Notes: generated by a model not told the origin, from the letters alone. Numbered from the stretch's first letter, positions 34,432 through 43,600 are shown. The stretch: DNA of 64,000 nucleotides from Rheinheimera soli (GCF_021290985.1 NZ_JAJOYU010000006.1:99867-163866); one strand, 5' to 3'. Numbers and translations: made by a program.

Positions 34432-35454
34432 CTAAGACGGATTGCTTTTGTCTACTTCAGGACCAGTGGCGATCACCACCTGATTGCGGCCCTGATGTTT
34501 GGCTTGATACAAAGCTACATCGGCTTGTTGTAACCAATTTTCCCAGTCGGTAGCCTGTTGCACTGTGGCAATGCCAATAGAGGTCGTCAGGGCAGAGCCG
34601 TCAGGTAAAGCCAATTGATGCCAAACCGCATGACGGATCTTTTCCGCTAAACGATGTAAATCTGCCAATTGGATCTCTTTGATCAGCAAGACAAATTCTT
34701 CTCCGCCGTAACGAAACACAGAATCCTGTTGGCGGATCATTTGTTTTAATAAAGGCACCAGTTGACTCAGAATTTGATCGCCGGACTGGTGACCAAAGTT
34801 ATCGTTGATACGCTTAAAATGGTCTAAATCCAACAGCATTAAACCGCTGACACTACTTTTCTGCTGGTATTGCTCAATTGCAGCTGTCAGTTCGTCGGTT
34901 AAAGAGTGGCGGGTTGCCGCGCCTGTCAGTGGATCTGTGGTGGCTAAATGCCGCAACTCCTGTCGTTGCAAGTGAGTACGATAGGCAAAAATATAAGCAA
35001 AAATACTGGTGATTAAGGTAGTGGTAATAAAAGCCAACAACTGAAAACCACTATTAAAAATACTGGATTGCTCGGAAAAATGCAGCGATACAATAGCGCT
35101 GACCATGAGTAACAGTAAGAGTAGAGCTTTGATCGGAGCGACTAAAAAGAAGATGAACACCATCAAAGGGTAAATCCAGAACAGTACATCCTGCCCGAGC
35201 TTCATGCATACCAGCACAGCACCAAAACAAAATACGGCGGCCATCAGAAAGCCCGGTTTTTCAGTATCGCCGGTTCGCCATGCCATCCAGACAGAAATTG
35301 TACTGACGGCTATCATCAGCATGTCGACTATACCGACCAAATAGCTGCCTGTTGCCAAACGGTATAAAGCGTAAGGCAATAAAGTACAGCTGGCAATTAC
35401 GCCAACCAAAGTAATCATCGACAGATGGAAATTGTCTTTTAAGCGCTGTAACAA
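34432..35454 (-). CDS. Diguanylate cyclase with membrane-bound N-terminus
   Basis: 340 residues. About six transmembrane helices fill the first 165 residues, then an intact GGDEF domain: DPLTGAATRHSLTDEL, MLLDLDHFKRINDNFGHQ, GDQILSQLVPLL and the active-site loop FRYGGEEFVLLI. An inhibitory I-site RxxD (RQQD) lies exactly five residues before GGEEF, so product inhibition is expected. It makes cyclic-di-GMP from GTP. This contrasts with the degenerate GGDEF protein at 463-1362. The input signal is unknown. It is monocistronic. Confidence 0.93.
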   Translation of the reverse strand: MLQRLKDNFHLSMITLVGVIASCTLLPYALYRLATGSYLVGIVDMLMIAVSTISVWMAWRTGDTEKPGFLMAAVFCFGAVLVCMKLGQDVLFWIYPLMVFIFFLVAPIKALLLLLLMVSAIVSLHFSEQSSIFNSGFQLLAFITTTLITSIFAYIFAYRTHLQRQELRHLATTDPLTGAATRHSLTDELTAAIEQYQQKSSVSGLMLLDLDHFKRINDNFGHQSGDQILSQLVPLLKQMIRQQDSVFRYGGEEFVLLIKEIQLADLHRLAEKIRHAVWHQLALPDGSALTTSIGIATVQQATDWENWLQQADVALYQAKHQGRNQVVIATGPEVDKSNPS

Positions 35455-35600
35455 GCTTTACCTCAGTCCTTGGCAAGTTGGGAATGGCTGATTCCAACCA
35501 TGTAATTTCTTATTCTGATCCATACTCTGACAAAGAAAGCAGATGAACACAACAGTCTTGTTTTATCTGCTTTGTACCAGAGTAAGTTATTGCTAAGTCT

Positions 35601-36149
35601 TTATTTTTTAAAACGTAACGCCAACTCTTGTAAGGCAGCCAATTGCTGCACTATCAGGCTTTGAATACGCTCATCGGTCAGTTTGCCGTCGCTATCGAAG
35701 GTATTGGCAAAAGCGTTACAGAAGACTTCAGGCTTATTCACCAGATGCAGATCTAAAAATACACACACCTGACGTAAATGATACTGAGCACGAGACGTAC
35801 CCATACCACCACCTGAGCCCATAATAGCTGCTACTTTGCCCGCCATTAATTCATTGTTTGGTTCACGGGAAACCCAATCCAGAGCGTTTTTCAGCGCTGG
35901 GGCAATAGAGTAGTTGTATTCAGGGCAGGCCAGCAGCAAGGCATCAGTTTTAGCAAATTGGGCCAGCAGGCGCTCTACTGCATCAGGTTTAGCTGGAAGG
36001 TCGGCATTATAAAAAGGCAGATCAGATAAATCGGCCAGTTCAATCTGCATGCCTTCAGGGGCATGCGCTATCGCATACTCTACCAAAGCTTTATTGGTCG
36101 ATTTGGCTCTTAAGCTGCCGCAGAGTGCCAGTACTTTTAATTCAGACAT
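35601..36149 (-). CDS. NADPH-dependent FMN reductase
   Basis: 182 residues with a flavodoxin-like fold. The phosphate-binding loop is ALCGSLRAKSTNKALV, the flavin-contacting loop LLACPEYNYSIAPALKNALD, and the second flavin contact GSGGGMGTSRAQYHLRQV. This is the NAD(P)H:FMN reductase / azoreductase / chromate reductase-like family. It reduces flavins, quinones, azo dyes or metal ions in the cytoplasm; the natural substrate is not clear. It is monocistronic, with its own leader of about 80 bases before yjjX. Confidence 0.88.
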   Translation of the reverse strand: MSELKVLALCGSLRAKSTNKALVEYAIAHAPEGMQIELADLSDLPFYNADLPAKPDAVERLLAQFAKTDALLLACPEYNYSIAPALKNALDWVSREPNNELMAGKVAAIMGSGGGMGTSRAQYHLRQVCVFLDLHLVNKPEVFCNAFANTFDSDGKLTDERIQSLIVQQLAALQELALRFKK

Positions 36150-36235
36150 GTAATATTCCCTTAGGTAAATGATGGGCTCTCTACACTAAGTCTGAAGTGA
36201 ATGAATGACAACCTTAATTCTTTGTTTTGCGCCAG

Positions 36236-36745
36236 TCAGAACAAATCCGGATTTAAAAAAGGGATCATTGCCAGAATTAAGGCCTGGTGGTAAACCGAGC
36301 TGCGGCTGAGTTTGTTATGGGTCAGCAGGGCAATAGCACCGCCTTTTTGTTTGATATTGTTTTGTTCAAACATAGTATCCATCACATCGCCCAGCTCTTT
36401 ACCTGCTTTAAGTTGTGCCAAAGCCGCAGGGGGTAACATTAAACTGGCGGAACGGGCTTTGCCGATTTTGCCCTGATGTTCAATCACCATCCAGGCGAAG
36501 GTGAAATCCCCATCTAAACCTGCTTCTATCGCCACCCGATAATCTGCTTTGTAGTCTGCTAATGCCGCCACTCTATTCATGGCCCCCAATAAGGTTTCAT
36601 CGCTGCTCATCGGCTGAGCTGCAACGCCACTGGGCACAGCTACACCTTGCACCTCTAAAGTTTCATCAGGAAATAGTTCAGCAAAAGCAGAGGCCACAGC
36701 CTTGATTTTGGCCGGATTAGCTGAGGCTACTTGAATCATTAACAT
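36236..36745 (-). CDS. yjjX: Inosine/xanthosine triphosphatase YjjX
   Basis: 169 residues. The ITPase/NTPase fold is shown by QVASANPAKIKAVASAFAEL, VAVPSGVAAQPMSSDETLLG (YjjX-specific), AIEAGLDGDFTFAWMVI and KELGDVMDTMF. It removes ITP and XTP from the nucleotide pool, preventing incorporation of deaminated bases. Two Met codons (ML-MI) lie at the start; either is possible. It is separated from the YebC-type gene by a strong terminator that serves the latter. Confidence 0.88.
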   Translation of the reverse strand: MLMIQVASANPAKIKAVASAFAELFPDETLEVQGVAVPSGVAAQPMSSDETLLGAMNRVAALADYKADYRVAIEAGLDGDFTFAWMVIEHQGKIGKARSASLMLPPAALAQLKAGKELGDVMDTMFEQNNIKQKGGAIALLTHNKLSRSSVYHQALILAMIPFLNPDLF

Positions 36746-36785
36746 GACAACACCTGTTGATCAGATATTTTGAATTTCAGAAAAA

Positions 36786-36811
36786 GCAAAGGCGGCCATG
36801 GCCGCCTTTGC
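36786..36811 (-). terminator. Intrinsic terminator of the YebC-family gene
   Basis: A perfect 26-base palindrome (11-bp stem GCAAAGGCGGC, loop CATG) is followed on the minus strand by TTTTT, 15 bases after the YebC-family stop. Confidence 0.85.
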
Positions 36812-36826
36812 ATTCAGTGTGCAGTA

Positions 36827-37528
36827 TTAACCTGCTAAACCCACGTAGACGTGTTGTACGTCATCGTCGGCGTCAATGGCTTCCAAAAAGGCTTCCACTT
36901 CAGCGCGGGCTGCGTCATCTAAAGTCACAGGGTTATTTGGACGATACACCAGCTTGGCTGAGGTGACGTTAAAACCAAAAGCAGGTAAGGCTTTGCTGAC
37001 TGCATCCAGATCAGTAGGTTCAGTCAGGAACACGCTATCGCCTTCTTCGCCTTCTTCAAAATCCTGTGCGCCAGCTTCAATGGCTGCTACTTCTAAATCG
37101 GCATCCGGTGTCACAGCATGAGCAACAATTTCGCCTAAGTATTTGAAGTCCCATGAGACTGAACCTGAACCGCCCAGCTGACCTTTACGGAACAGCACAC
37201 GAATACTCTGGGCTGAACGGTTTTTGTTGTCTGTTAAACATTCAACAATCACAGGCACCTGATGTGGGGCAAAACCTTCATAAACGACGGTTTCATAGTT
37301 GGCCGGGCCGTCCAGTAAACCTGCACCTTTTTTAATGGCGCGCTCTAAGGTCTCACGTGGCATTGAAGCTTTTTTGGCGGCTTCTACAGCAACACGTAAT
37401 TTAGAGTTCATATCAGGGTCAGCACCGTTACGGGCTGCAACCATAATTTCTTTGGCTAATTTAGTAAAAATACGGCCTTTGGCAGCCGAGGCGTCGGCTT
37501 TATGTTTAACTTTCCATTGAGCGCCCAT
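36827..37528 (-). CDS. YebC/PmpR family protein
   Basis: 233 residues. The N-terminus [20 protein letters not shown] with [20 protein letters not shown] and [19 protein letters not shown] is the diagnostic helical part of the YebC/TACO1 family, followed by [20 protein letters not shown] and the two alpha/beta domains. Older work calls these DNA-binding regulators; newer work links the family to rescue of ribosomes stalled at proline runs. The [14 protein letters not shown] variant is the second YebC paralogue seen in many gammaproteobacteria. Cotranscription with rraB (31 bases upstream) is likely. Confidence 0.88.
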   Translation of the reverse strand: MGAQWKVKHKADASAAKGRIFTKLAKEIMVAARNGADPDMNSKLRVAVEAAKKASMPRETLERAIKKGAGLLDGPANYETVVYEGFAPHQVPVIVECLTDNKNRSAQSIRVLFRKGQLGGSGSVSWDFKYLGEIVAHAVTPDADLEVAAIEAGAQDFEEGEEGDSVFLTEPTDLDAVSKALPAFGFNVTSAKLVYRPNNPVTLDDAARAEVEAFLEAIDADDDVQHVYVGLAG

Positions 37529-37559
37529 TGCTTCTCTCTCGTATCTGTATCAGTAAAAA

Positions 37560-37952
37560 TTAATGCTGGTGACCGCAGTCAGGCTCACAGTCGTCGCCAT
37601 GTTCATCATCAAAATCGTCATCGCCGTCCTGATGTTGCATCACGCCCCAACCGTCGTTGTGACCACCAAATTTCTTGGCAAATTTATCCAGTTCAGCTTC
37701 ACGTGTTGTCACTGCAGCATGCTCTGGTACCATGGTCTGACTAACAATCAGCTCCCATTGCTCCAGATCGTTGAAGTGCAGTTCTACTTCACCTTGCAGC
37801 TCTGACGCTACTAAAGCGGCCATAGCTTTTTCTGCATAGTCTTTGTTTTTAAACACCAGATAAAAATCAATGGCCAGAGGCTGGCTTAAATCTATTCCGG
37901 CGTCCATTAAGGCACGCAGCATATCGCCATTGCCGTCATCAGGAAATTGCAT
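37560..37952 (-). CDS. rraB: Ribonuclease E inhibitor RraB family protein
   Basis: 130 residues. The fold matches RraB: DDGNGDMLRALMDAGIDLSQ, LAIDFYLVFKNKDYAEKAMA, LQGEVELHFND and REAELDKFAKKFGGHNDGWG. RraB binds RNase E and alters degradosome makeup and mRNA decay. The N-terminus lacks the long leader of the E. coli protein, and the acidic C-terminus carries an unusual metal-like tail (DDCEPDCGHQH). It is likely the first gene of a short operon with the YebC-family gene. Confidence 0.8.
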   Translation of the reverse strand: MQFPDDGNGDMLRALMDAGIDLSQPLAIDFYLVFKNKDYAEKAMAALVASELQGEVELHFNDLEQWELIVSQTMVPEHAAVTTREAELDKFAKKFGGHNDGWGVMQHQDGDDDFDDEHGDDCEPDCGHQH

Positions 37953-38123
37953 GGTCCGCTCTCCACATCAGTTTAATAGGCCGATCCGGTAAGCCCGGCG
38001 CGGCAAGTGGCCGGATTATAGCAATATTCTCTAGCTGATTGGTATGGCAATCTGGTATTGAACTTGACCCATATCATGGATAGTTGCAGACTCAGGACTA
38101 TCAGAATTAATGAGGCTGTCACT

Positions 38124-38678
38124 GTGAAAGCACTTTGGCTTATGTTGTGTTGTTTCAGCGCACCGCTTTGGGCTTGTCTGCATGCCAGTCATGGCATCCA
38201 TGGCATGGTGTTATTACAGGTAGACGATCAGCTGATTGCCTCTCATCTGCCTTTTCCAACAGGCAAACATGCCCATCAGATTGTGCTTCAGGTGAGCGGC
38301 GAACTGCCAGATCAAGTCTTGCAGGCGCTAACAGCAAAAAACTTAGTCACATTGGAACCACAGCCTTTTGCACTCAAAGATTTACAGCAGGGCAAACTAA
38401 AAACCTTTAACGCACAAGTCTACCTGGGGCATTTTGAACGAGGTGGTAAAGATCTTGGCACTGTAACAGTGCTGGTGCAGCAAAAACTGCTGGATAAAGC
38501 AGTCGGCGCTGGAGCAGAGTCAAAAGGGCTTTATCGTATTGCGCTTTCGCAAGGCGAGTTATTGGTAAGGGCTATTTCAGGGGAAGGTGCTGTGGATGAA
38601 ATTCTTTATCAGGCCAAAGGCAAAGATGCAGAACAACTTTATTTTGAAAGTGCAGATTTTGCACCTCAAGCGAAGTAA
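38124..38678 (+). CDS. Secreted protein of unknown function
   Basis: 184 residues from a GTG at 38124 (GAGG eight bases upstream); the open frame continues to 38058 but lacks a signal. It starts with a cleavable signal peptide (VKALWLMLCCFSAPLWACL). The mature part is rich in His near its N-terminus (HASHGIHGM, HLPFPTGKHAHQI) and is predicted to be mostly beta strand. No domain is recognised. Six bases separate it from sixA, so cotranscription is likely. The function is unknown. Confidence 0.65.
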   Translation: MKALWLMLCCFSAPLWACLHASHGIHGMVLLQVDDQLIASHLPFPTGKHAHQIVLQVSGELPDQVLQALTAKNLVTLEPQPFALKDLQQGKLKTFNAQVYLGHFERGGKDLGTVTVLVQQKLLDKAVGAGAESKGLYRIALSQGELLVRAISGEGAVDEILYQAKGKDAEQLYFESADFAPQAK

Positions 38679-38684
38679 GGCCTG

Positions 38685-39155
38685 ATGCTGCTGTATTTGG
38701 TGCGTCATGCTACGGCGCAGGACAGAGCTTTGGGACTGCCGGATCCAAGCCGTGATTTGGTGGATAAAGGCATTAAACAATGCCAAAAACTGGCGGATTT
38801 TTGTAAAAAACAGCAGTTAAAACCACAACTGCTGCTGACCAGTCCTTTTAATAGAGCCGAGCAAACAGCGCTGCTACTGCATCAGCATGCCGATTGGCCC
38901 GAACCGCAAAAACAAGCCTGGCTGATTATTGATACTCTGGCAGAAGTACAGCACAACGCCTTAACTGAGTTGATCAAACAAGGGGTTGAATCTGTCTGCT
39001 GTGTCGGCCATGAACCTGATATTTCAGCTATGCTGGCGCTGTTACTGAATACCAATGCAGACAATTTTTTTATTAAAAAGGCGTCCATTACAGCTGTTGA
39101 GCTGAGGTCTGATCAGGCGGTATTACTCTGGTCTTTGCCTGTGGCTTTGCTGTAA
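38685..39155 (+). CDS. sixA: Phosphohistidine phosphatase SixA
   Basis: 156 residues, the SixA length. The phosphoglycerate-mutase-like catalytic motif is at the very N-terminus (MLLYLVRHATAQDRALG), with the second His in VCCVGHEPDISAML and the arginine in TSPFNRAEQTA. SixA removes phosphate from phosphohistidine on HPt domains and on the nitrogen phosphotransferase system. Its 3' end overlaps the convergent acpH gene by 43 bases. Confidence 0.88.
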   Translation: MLLYLVRHATAQDRALGLPDPSRDLVDKGIKQCQKLADFCKKQQLKPQLLLTSPFNRAEQTALLLHQHADWPEPQKQAWLIIDTLAEVQHNALTELIKQGVESVCCVGHEPDISAMLALLLNTNADNFFIKKASITAVELRSDQAVLLWSLPVALL

Positions 39156-39760
39156 CGCTCAAAGGCCAAAAGCGGCTGCTGTTCTATGGCTGCTTGTTGA
39201 ATAAAGCTTTGTAACTGCGGGAAAAATTCAAGGAACACTGCTTCTGTTTCTGCCTGAAGCTCTGGCAATTCATCTGCAATAGAGGCATAACGGGCAGTAA
39301 ATCGGCCATGTAAGGCCATGCGGCGTAACGCCTGTTGAATACCTTCAAGTTGTGCGTAGCGACCAAACCAGTCTTGTTCAGTTACCGCTTTAAAGGTTCG
39401 GGCCATGGAGTCCGGCATCTGCGGCAAGTCGTTTTGCAACTGGCGATACAACTGAGCTTTATAGCTATTAAAGTCTGAAGCAAAAAAATGTTTCCAGTGC
39501 TTAATCAGGCAAAAATCAAACAACATATCCAAAGCTATAGGGGAAAAACGCCGTACTTCTGGGCTAAACAACAAACGAGCTGCGCGAACTTGTGGATGTT
39601 GATCGGTAAACCAGTCCACAGCTCTGTGATTGTATAAACCGGCGGCCACTGCTGGGCTTAATAACTCCAGCCTGGTGCCATGGTAAAAGTCACCCAATAA
39701 ATTACCAATACGGGAATCAGTGTTGGGTTGTGCTAACAGCAGATGGGCCAGATAATTCAT
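39113..39760 (-). CDS. acpH: Acyl carrier protein phosphodiesterase AcpH
   Basis: 215 residues from the ATG at 39758-39760 (MNYLAHLLLAQPNTDSRIGN is the family N-terminus; the longer open frame upstream is not supported). The conserved core is GNLLGDFYHG, GLYNHRAVDWFTDQHPQV, IALDMLFDFCLIKHWKHF and LQNDLPQMPDSM, an HD-like metal site. It removes the 4'-phosphopantetheine group from holo-acyl carrier protein. It is about twenty residues longer than the E. coli enzyme. Its 3' end runs into sixA on the opposite strand. Confidence 0.88.
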   Translation of the reverse strand: MNYLAHLLLAQPNTDSRIGNLLGDFYHGTRLELLSPAVAAGLYNHRAVDWFTDQHPQVRAARLLFSPEVRRFSPIALDMLFDFCLIKHWKHFFASDFNSYKAQLYRQLQNDLPQMPDSMARTFKAVTEQDWFGRYAQLEGIQQALRRMALHGRFTARYASIADELPELQAETEAVFLEFFPQLQSFIQQAAIEQQPLLAFERYSKATGKDQSNTA

Positions 39761-39879
39761 TACACCACGGGATTTCTGCAAAACTGCGTTTAGTCTAAGG
39801 CAAAAAAGATGTATTTGCTGAACTAATCCGCTATAAGTAGAGGTCTGAAGTTTATAGAGAATACAAAGGGATAAGTGAC

Positions 39880-40482
39880 ATGAAACAAGGTGTTTTACTG
39901 ATAACTGCACTAGTGCTTACAGGCTGTAGCAGCATCAGTCCACAGGAATGTCAGATTGGAGACTGGTTTGCTATTGGCAAAACCGATGGTCAGCAAGGGG
40001 TTGCCAGCACTAAATTTCGCAGCTACCAAAAAGAATGTGCTGAACATGGCGTAGGTTCTGATTTTAAAGCCTATGAGCAAGGCCACGCTGAAGGAGTTAT
40101 GTTGTACTGTACTTACGATGCAGGCAGAGAACTAGGTCAAAGTGGTGGTGCTTATAACAAAGTTTGTAGCGGTGCTTTAGAGCCGCAGTTTCGTTTAGGT
40201 TATGACCGTGGCCGTAAATGGTATCAGGCTGAATCAGCCTTGTTGAATTTACAAAAAACTTTGCAGCGAAATGCCGGCACTATCGATCAATTGGAACAAC
40301 GCATCGACGACAACAGTAAAGAGTTGAGTGTGCTAAAAGACAAGCAGCAGAAACAAAAACTGCTGGATGAAAACCGTAATCTGCAGCAACAGTTGCGTGA
40401 GCTGAATCAAATGCAAGGCCAGATACAGCGTGATTTGAAACAAGCTGAATTTCAGTTTGGGTTGATCCAGCAGGGTGGCTAA
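39880..40482 (+). CDS. DUF2799 lipoprotein with coiled-coil tail
   Basis: 200 residues. The signal peptide ends in lipobox LTGC (residue 16). The mature part has the DUF2799 pattern: CQIGDWFAIGKTDGQQG, SYQKECAEHGV, YEQGHAEGVMLYCTYDAGRE with GxxxG spacing, and RLGYDRGRKWYQAESAL. The last 80 residues form a long coiled coil (LEQRIDDNSKELSVLKDKQQ). An outer-membrane-anchored structural role is likely; nothing more is known. It is divergent from acpH. Confidence 0.82.
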   Translation: MKQGVLLITALVLTGCSSISPQECQIGDWFAIGKTDGQQGVASTKFRSYQKECAEHGVGSDFKAYEQGHAEGVMLYCTYDAGRELGQSGGAYNKVCSGALEPQFRLGYDRGRKWYQAESALLNLQKTLQRNAGTIDQLEQRIDDNSKELSVLKDKQQKQKLLDENRNLQQQLRELNQMQGQIQRDLKQAEFQFGLIQQGG

Positions 40483-40510
40483 AAAGGTGGTTGACTAAGG
40501 TGATCAACAG

Positions 40511-40897
40511 ATGAAGCTTTTTGGTGCTTTGTTATTGAGTATGCCTCTGGTGGTGTTGTCTGCCCCTCTGGATATCACCTGGACTACAGAAAAACTGTTG
40601 ATCGCCGGCCAGCGCAGCCGCTTGCCTCATCAACCCCAATGGCCTGAAAAGCAGACAGATTTTATTGCCTACAGCATGACTGGCGTGTTGCCTGACGGCA
40701 TCCATTGCCAGTTAGAACTTAGGCTTCAGGACGAACTGCTGCTTAGCTTGCCTTGTACCAAACGTTATGTGCTGGAGCGGCCTTTACGTATCACACCAGG
40801 CATGAGGCTGGAGTTGTACCTGCACAATACCAACCTGTTTAGTCCGGGCGAAGAAGTGATTTTACGCAACAGAGTGTCGCTGGACGTAGCTCCTTAG
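40511..40897 (+). CDS. Exported protein of unknown function
   Basis: 128 residues with a signal peptide (MKLFGALLLSMPLVVLSAP). The mature chain looks all-beta (QLELRLQDELLLSLPCTKRY, RITPGMRLELYLHN) with two Cys (C67 region GIHCQL and LPCTKR), likely a disulfide pair. No family is recognised. It lies 28 bases after the DUF2799 lipoprotein gene on the same strand and may be in the same operon. Confidence 0.65.
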   Translation: MKLFGALLLSMPLVVLSAPLDITWTTEKLLIAGQRSRLPHQPQWPEKQTDFIAYSMTGVLPDGIHCQLELRLQDELLLSLPCTKRYVLERPLRITPGMRLELYLHNTNLFSPGEEVILRNRVSLDVAP

Positions 40898-40907
40898 ATT
40901 GATTTAA

Positions 40908-41774
40908 TCAGCTTTGCTTAGGGCTTTGACTCAACCAGGACTGAGCTACACCAGAAGCTAAAATCAGCATCGCGCCAAGCCATTGCAAAACAGACATAGG
41001 CTCAGCAAACAGCAGCCATGCAGCGATAATCACCACCACGGGTTCCAGATAAGCCAGAGTTCCAAACACTCTGGTCGGTAAATGTTGAATGGCTTGCAGG
41101 GCAAACACCAAGGCTAAGAATCCAGGAAATAATCCAGCAATCACCAGCCACAGCCATTGATCCGCTTCAGGCCAGGGCTGGTTCGCGACCAAAGGTAAAA
41201 CGCACAGTGAGCCAACCAGCAACTGATAAAAACTTTTGTGATACAAAGGCACAGCATCAGGCACTTTTTTATTGAGTAAAATAAAGGCGGTGTAGGTGAT
41301 CAAGGATGCCAGTGCATACCAAAGACCTTGTTGTTGCTCAACGCGGCTGTCGAACTGAAATTCCTGCAGCATAAAAAAGCCAAAAAAAGCCAGCATGATC
41401 AAGAACAAAGTGCGACTGGTTAAGCGTTCTGCAAACAGGAAATGCGCAAGAATGGCTGACAATGCCGGAGCCAGATACACCAGCAAAATAGCCAGAGTTA
41501 AAGAGATTGTCTGGATTGCAGATAAAAAACACAAAATAAAACTGGCCAGCAAAATGCCATTCACCAGTACCAACACCGGAGGTTTTCCTGCTAATAAGCG
41601 TAGTTGTCCTGTAACAGCTAAATACAAAGCTAGGATCACTGCGCCTAAACCTAAGCGATAAAAGGTCAGGCTGGCTGGATCGACAGCGCTGTAGCGCGCT
41701 ATTAAACCAATGGTGCCCATCATAGCAGCGGCTAAAGCGGCCATATAAAAATAACGGTAAGACGATAAAAACAT
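40908..41774 (-). CDS. DMT/EamA-family transporter
   Basis: 288 residues with ten transmembrane helices arranged as two EamA repeats. Repeat one includes YMAALAAAMMGTIGLIARYS and SLTFYRLGLGAVILALYLAV; repeat two includes LWYALASLITYTAFILLNK, FGTLAYLEPVVVIIAAWLLF and LGAMLILASGVAQSWL. The drug/metabolite superfamily moves amino acids, nucleosides or other small molecules, usually outward. The substrate cannot be predicted. It is convergent with the exported protein gene. Confidence 0.88.
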   Translation of the reverse strand: MFLSSYRYFYMAALAAAMMGTIGLIARYSAVDPASLTFYRLGLGAVILALYLAVTGQLRLLAGKPPVLVLVNGILLASFILCFLSAIQTISLTLAILLVYLAPALSAILAHFLFAERLTSRTLFLIMLAFFGFFMLQEFQFDSRVEQQQGLWYALASLITYTAFILLNKKVPDAVPLYHKSFYQLLVGSLCVLPLVANQPWPEADQWLWLVIAGLFPGFLALVFALQAIQHLPTRVFGTLAYLEPVVVIIAAWLLFAEPMSVLQWLGAMLILASGVAQSWLSQSPKQS

Positions 41775-41946
41775 GCAATGGCCGTTCAGGGACAGGATTG
41801 GGAAGCTGCCACTTTAGCTGCCTGTTTTGCACAATTCAAGTTGTGACTGTAAGCCGCATTCTGTAACAAATTTTTGTTTGTTGTTTAAAAAAAAGCTGGC
41901 TAGGCTTGAGCCTTTTCTTACTGTGATTACTTAAGGATCTGTTGCA

Positions 41947-42789
41947 ATGCGCCAGTTTATCTTTAGTTTACCCTTGGTGTTGATCTTGGTTGCTTGTTCT
42001 GAATCCGAGCCACAATCTAAGCCGTCAACTGCATCGTCGGAAGTGACGGTGTTGAGTGAAGCTTTTGTAATGCCGGATTTGGATCGCAGCAGGCAAGTGC
42101 GTTTGTATTTGCCTCCGGGTTACGCCAGCTCAGACAAAAGATACCCTGTGCTTTATATGCACGATGGCCAGAACCTGTTTGATCACGCTACAGCTTATGC
42201 CGGTGAGTGGGGCGTGGATGAAACGCTGAATGAGCTTGCATCTGCAGGTTTGCTTGAGTTGATAGTGGTGGGGATAGACAACGGTGGTGAAAAGCGCATG
42301 ACTGAGCTGAACCCTGTTGATCATGCTAAGTTTGGTAAAGCAGAAGGCAAAGCTTATGTGGAGTTTATTGCCAACACAGTAAAACCTTATATTGATCAGC
42401 ATTATCGAACTCTGGCTGATGTTGAACACACAGCTATTATGGGCAGTTCTTTAGGGGGCTTAATCAGTCATTACGCCATCCTGCAGTTTCCCGACGTTTT
42501 TGGTAAAGCAGGGATCTTTTCACCTTCGTATTGGATCACAGGTGAACAGGTCAGATGGTTTGAAAATCATTCAGCTGCTAAGGAAGCACGCTTGTATTTT
42601 TATATGGGCGGCAAAGAAGGCGACTCCATGGTGCCGGATGTTGAACGTGTTTATCAGGCTGTGCTTAGCAAAAGACATCCGGCAGAATTGACCCGGTATC
42701 ATTTGGTGGCGGATGCAGAGCACAACGAAGCTGCGTGGCGGAATGAATTTAAAACTGCTGTTTTGTGGTTGTTTAATTCCAAACCATAG
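41947..42789 (+). CDS. Lipoprotein esterase, alpha/beta-hydrolase (esterase D-like)
   Basis: 280 residues. The signal peptide ends in lipobox LVAC. The catalytic domain has the esterase D / enterochelin-esterase pattern: VRLYLPPGYASSDKRYPVLY, MHDGQNLFD, the nucleophile Ser in IMGSSLGGLISHYA, the acid in YFYMGGKEGDSM and the His in VADAEHNEAAWR. It probably cleaves acyl or siderophore esters in the periplasm. No siderophore genes are nearby, so the substrate is open. Confidence 0.85.
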   Translation: MRQFIFSLPLVLILVACSESEPQSKPSTASSEVTVLSEAFVMPDLDRSRQVRLYLPPGYASSDKRYPVLYMHDGQNLFDHATAYAGEWGVDETLNELASAGLLELIVVGIDNGGEKRMTELNPVDHAKFGKAEGKAYVEFIANTVKPYIDQHYRTLADVEHTAIMGSSLGGLISHYAILQFPDVFGKAGIFSPSYWITGEQVRWFENHSAAKEARLYFYMGGKEGDSMVPDVERVYQAVLSKRHPAELTRYHLVADAEHNEAAWRNEFKTAVLWLFNSKP

Positions 42790-42790
42790 A

Positions 42791-42817
42791 AAAAGCAGAG
42801 TCATCGACTCTGCTTTT
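42791..42817. terminator. Bidirectional intrinsic terminator
   Basis: AAAAGCAGAGTC and GACTCTGCTTTT form a stem around ATC between the convergent esterase and pirin genes. T-runs flank it on both strands. Confidence 0.85.
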
Positions 42818-42822
42818 AAGTC

Positions 42823-43515
42823 TTAAGGCAAATCAAACCACAAGGCTTTGACCGGACCTTGAGTGGCTAAAGCTTTCAGTTCAGTTTCTTTACTGATTTT
42901 TGCGCCATCACCGGGTTGCATCGCTGTGCCGTTTAGCTCTAATTCGCCTGTAATTAAATGCAGGTAGAAGTTACGTTTGGCTTTCACAGGTAATTCAATG
43001 ACATCATGCTCACTTAACAACAGTTGTGATAAATAGGCATCCTGCTTAATCTGCAGCGTACCGTCACGACCGTCCGGCGATATCACCAGCGTTAAGCCAG
43101 GTTCAGCTTTGAAATCTTTTTGCTGATAACCGGGATTACCACCAAATTGATTCGGCTGGATCCAAATCTGCAAAAACTTTAAGTTGTCTTTATCACTGGC
43201 ATTAAATTCGCTGTGATAAATGCCTTTACCTGCACTCATCAGCTGAAACTCACCTGCTGGTAAAGTTTTCACATTACCGGCTGAATCTTTGTGAGCAATT
43301 TGCCCTTCCAGCACATAACTGATGATTTCCATATCCTGATGGCCGTGAGTATCAAAGCCTGCAGCTGCGTCTACTTGGTCATCGTTTATAACTCTTAAAG
43401 CCGAAAACCCCATATGAGCCGGGTCGTAATAACGGCCAAAAGAAAAGCTATGTTTGCTTTTCAACCAGCCAAAATTGGCTGAGCCACGCTCTGCAGAATG
43501 TCTTAATTCAATCAT
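42823..43515 (-). CDS. Pirin family protein (YhhW-like)
   Basis: 230 residues from the ATG at 43513-43515 (GAGGGA upstream). The bicupin fold is seen in KHSFSFGRYYDPAHMGFSAL, DTHGHQDMEIISYVLEGQIA and MSAGKGIYHSEFNA, with the metal-binding His residues. Later motifs LKFLQIWIQPNQFGG and FYLHLITGELELNG complete it. Pirins act as quercetinases or redox-sensing proteins. It follows doxX by 85 bases on the same strand, and both are divergent from a LysR regulator, a common arrangement. Confidence 0.9.
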   Translation of the reverse strand: MIELRHSAERGSANFGWLKSKHSFSFGRYYDPAHMGFSALRVINDDQVDAAAGFDTHGHQDMEIISYVLEGQIAHKDSAGNVKTLPAGEFQLMSAGKGIYHSEFNASDKDNLKFLQIWIQPNQFGGNPGYQQKDFKAEPGLTLVISPDGRDGTLQIKQDAYLSQLLLSEHDVIELPVKAKRNFYLHLITGELELNGTAMQPGDGAKISKETELKALATQGPVKALWFDLP

Positions 43516-43600
43516 GATATCCCTCGTACTTGAAGCTACAGCCCGGTGGGCTGAGTTTGGGCAGGCTCTCTCTGTAGCAGAGAGAGCCACTTGGTTAGAA

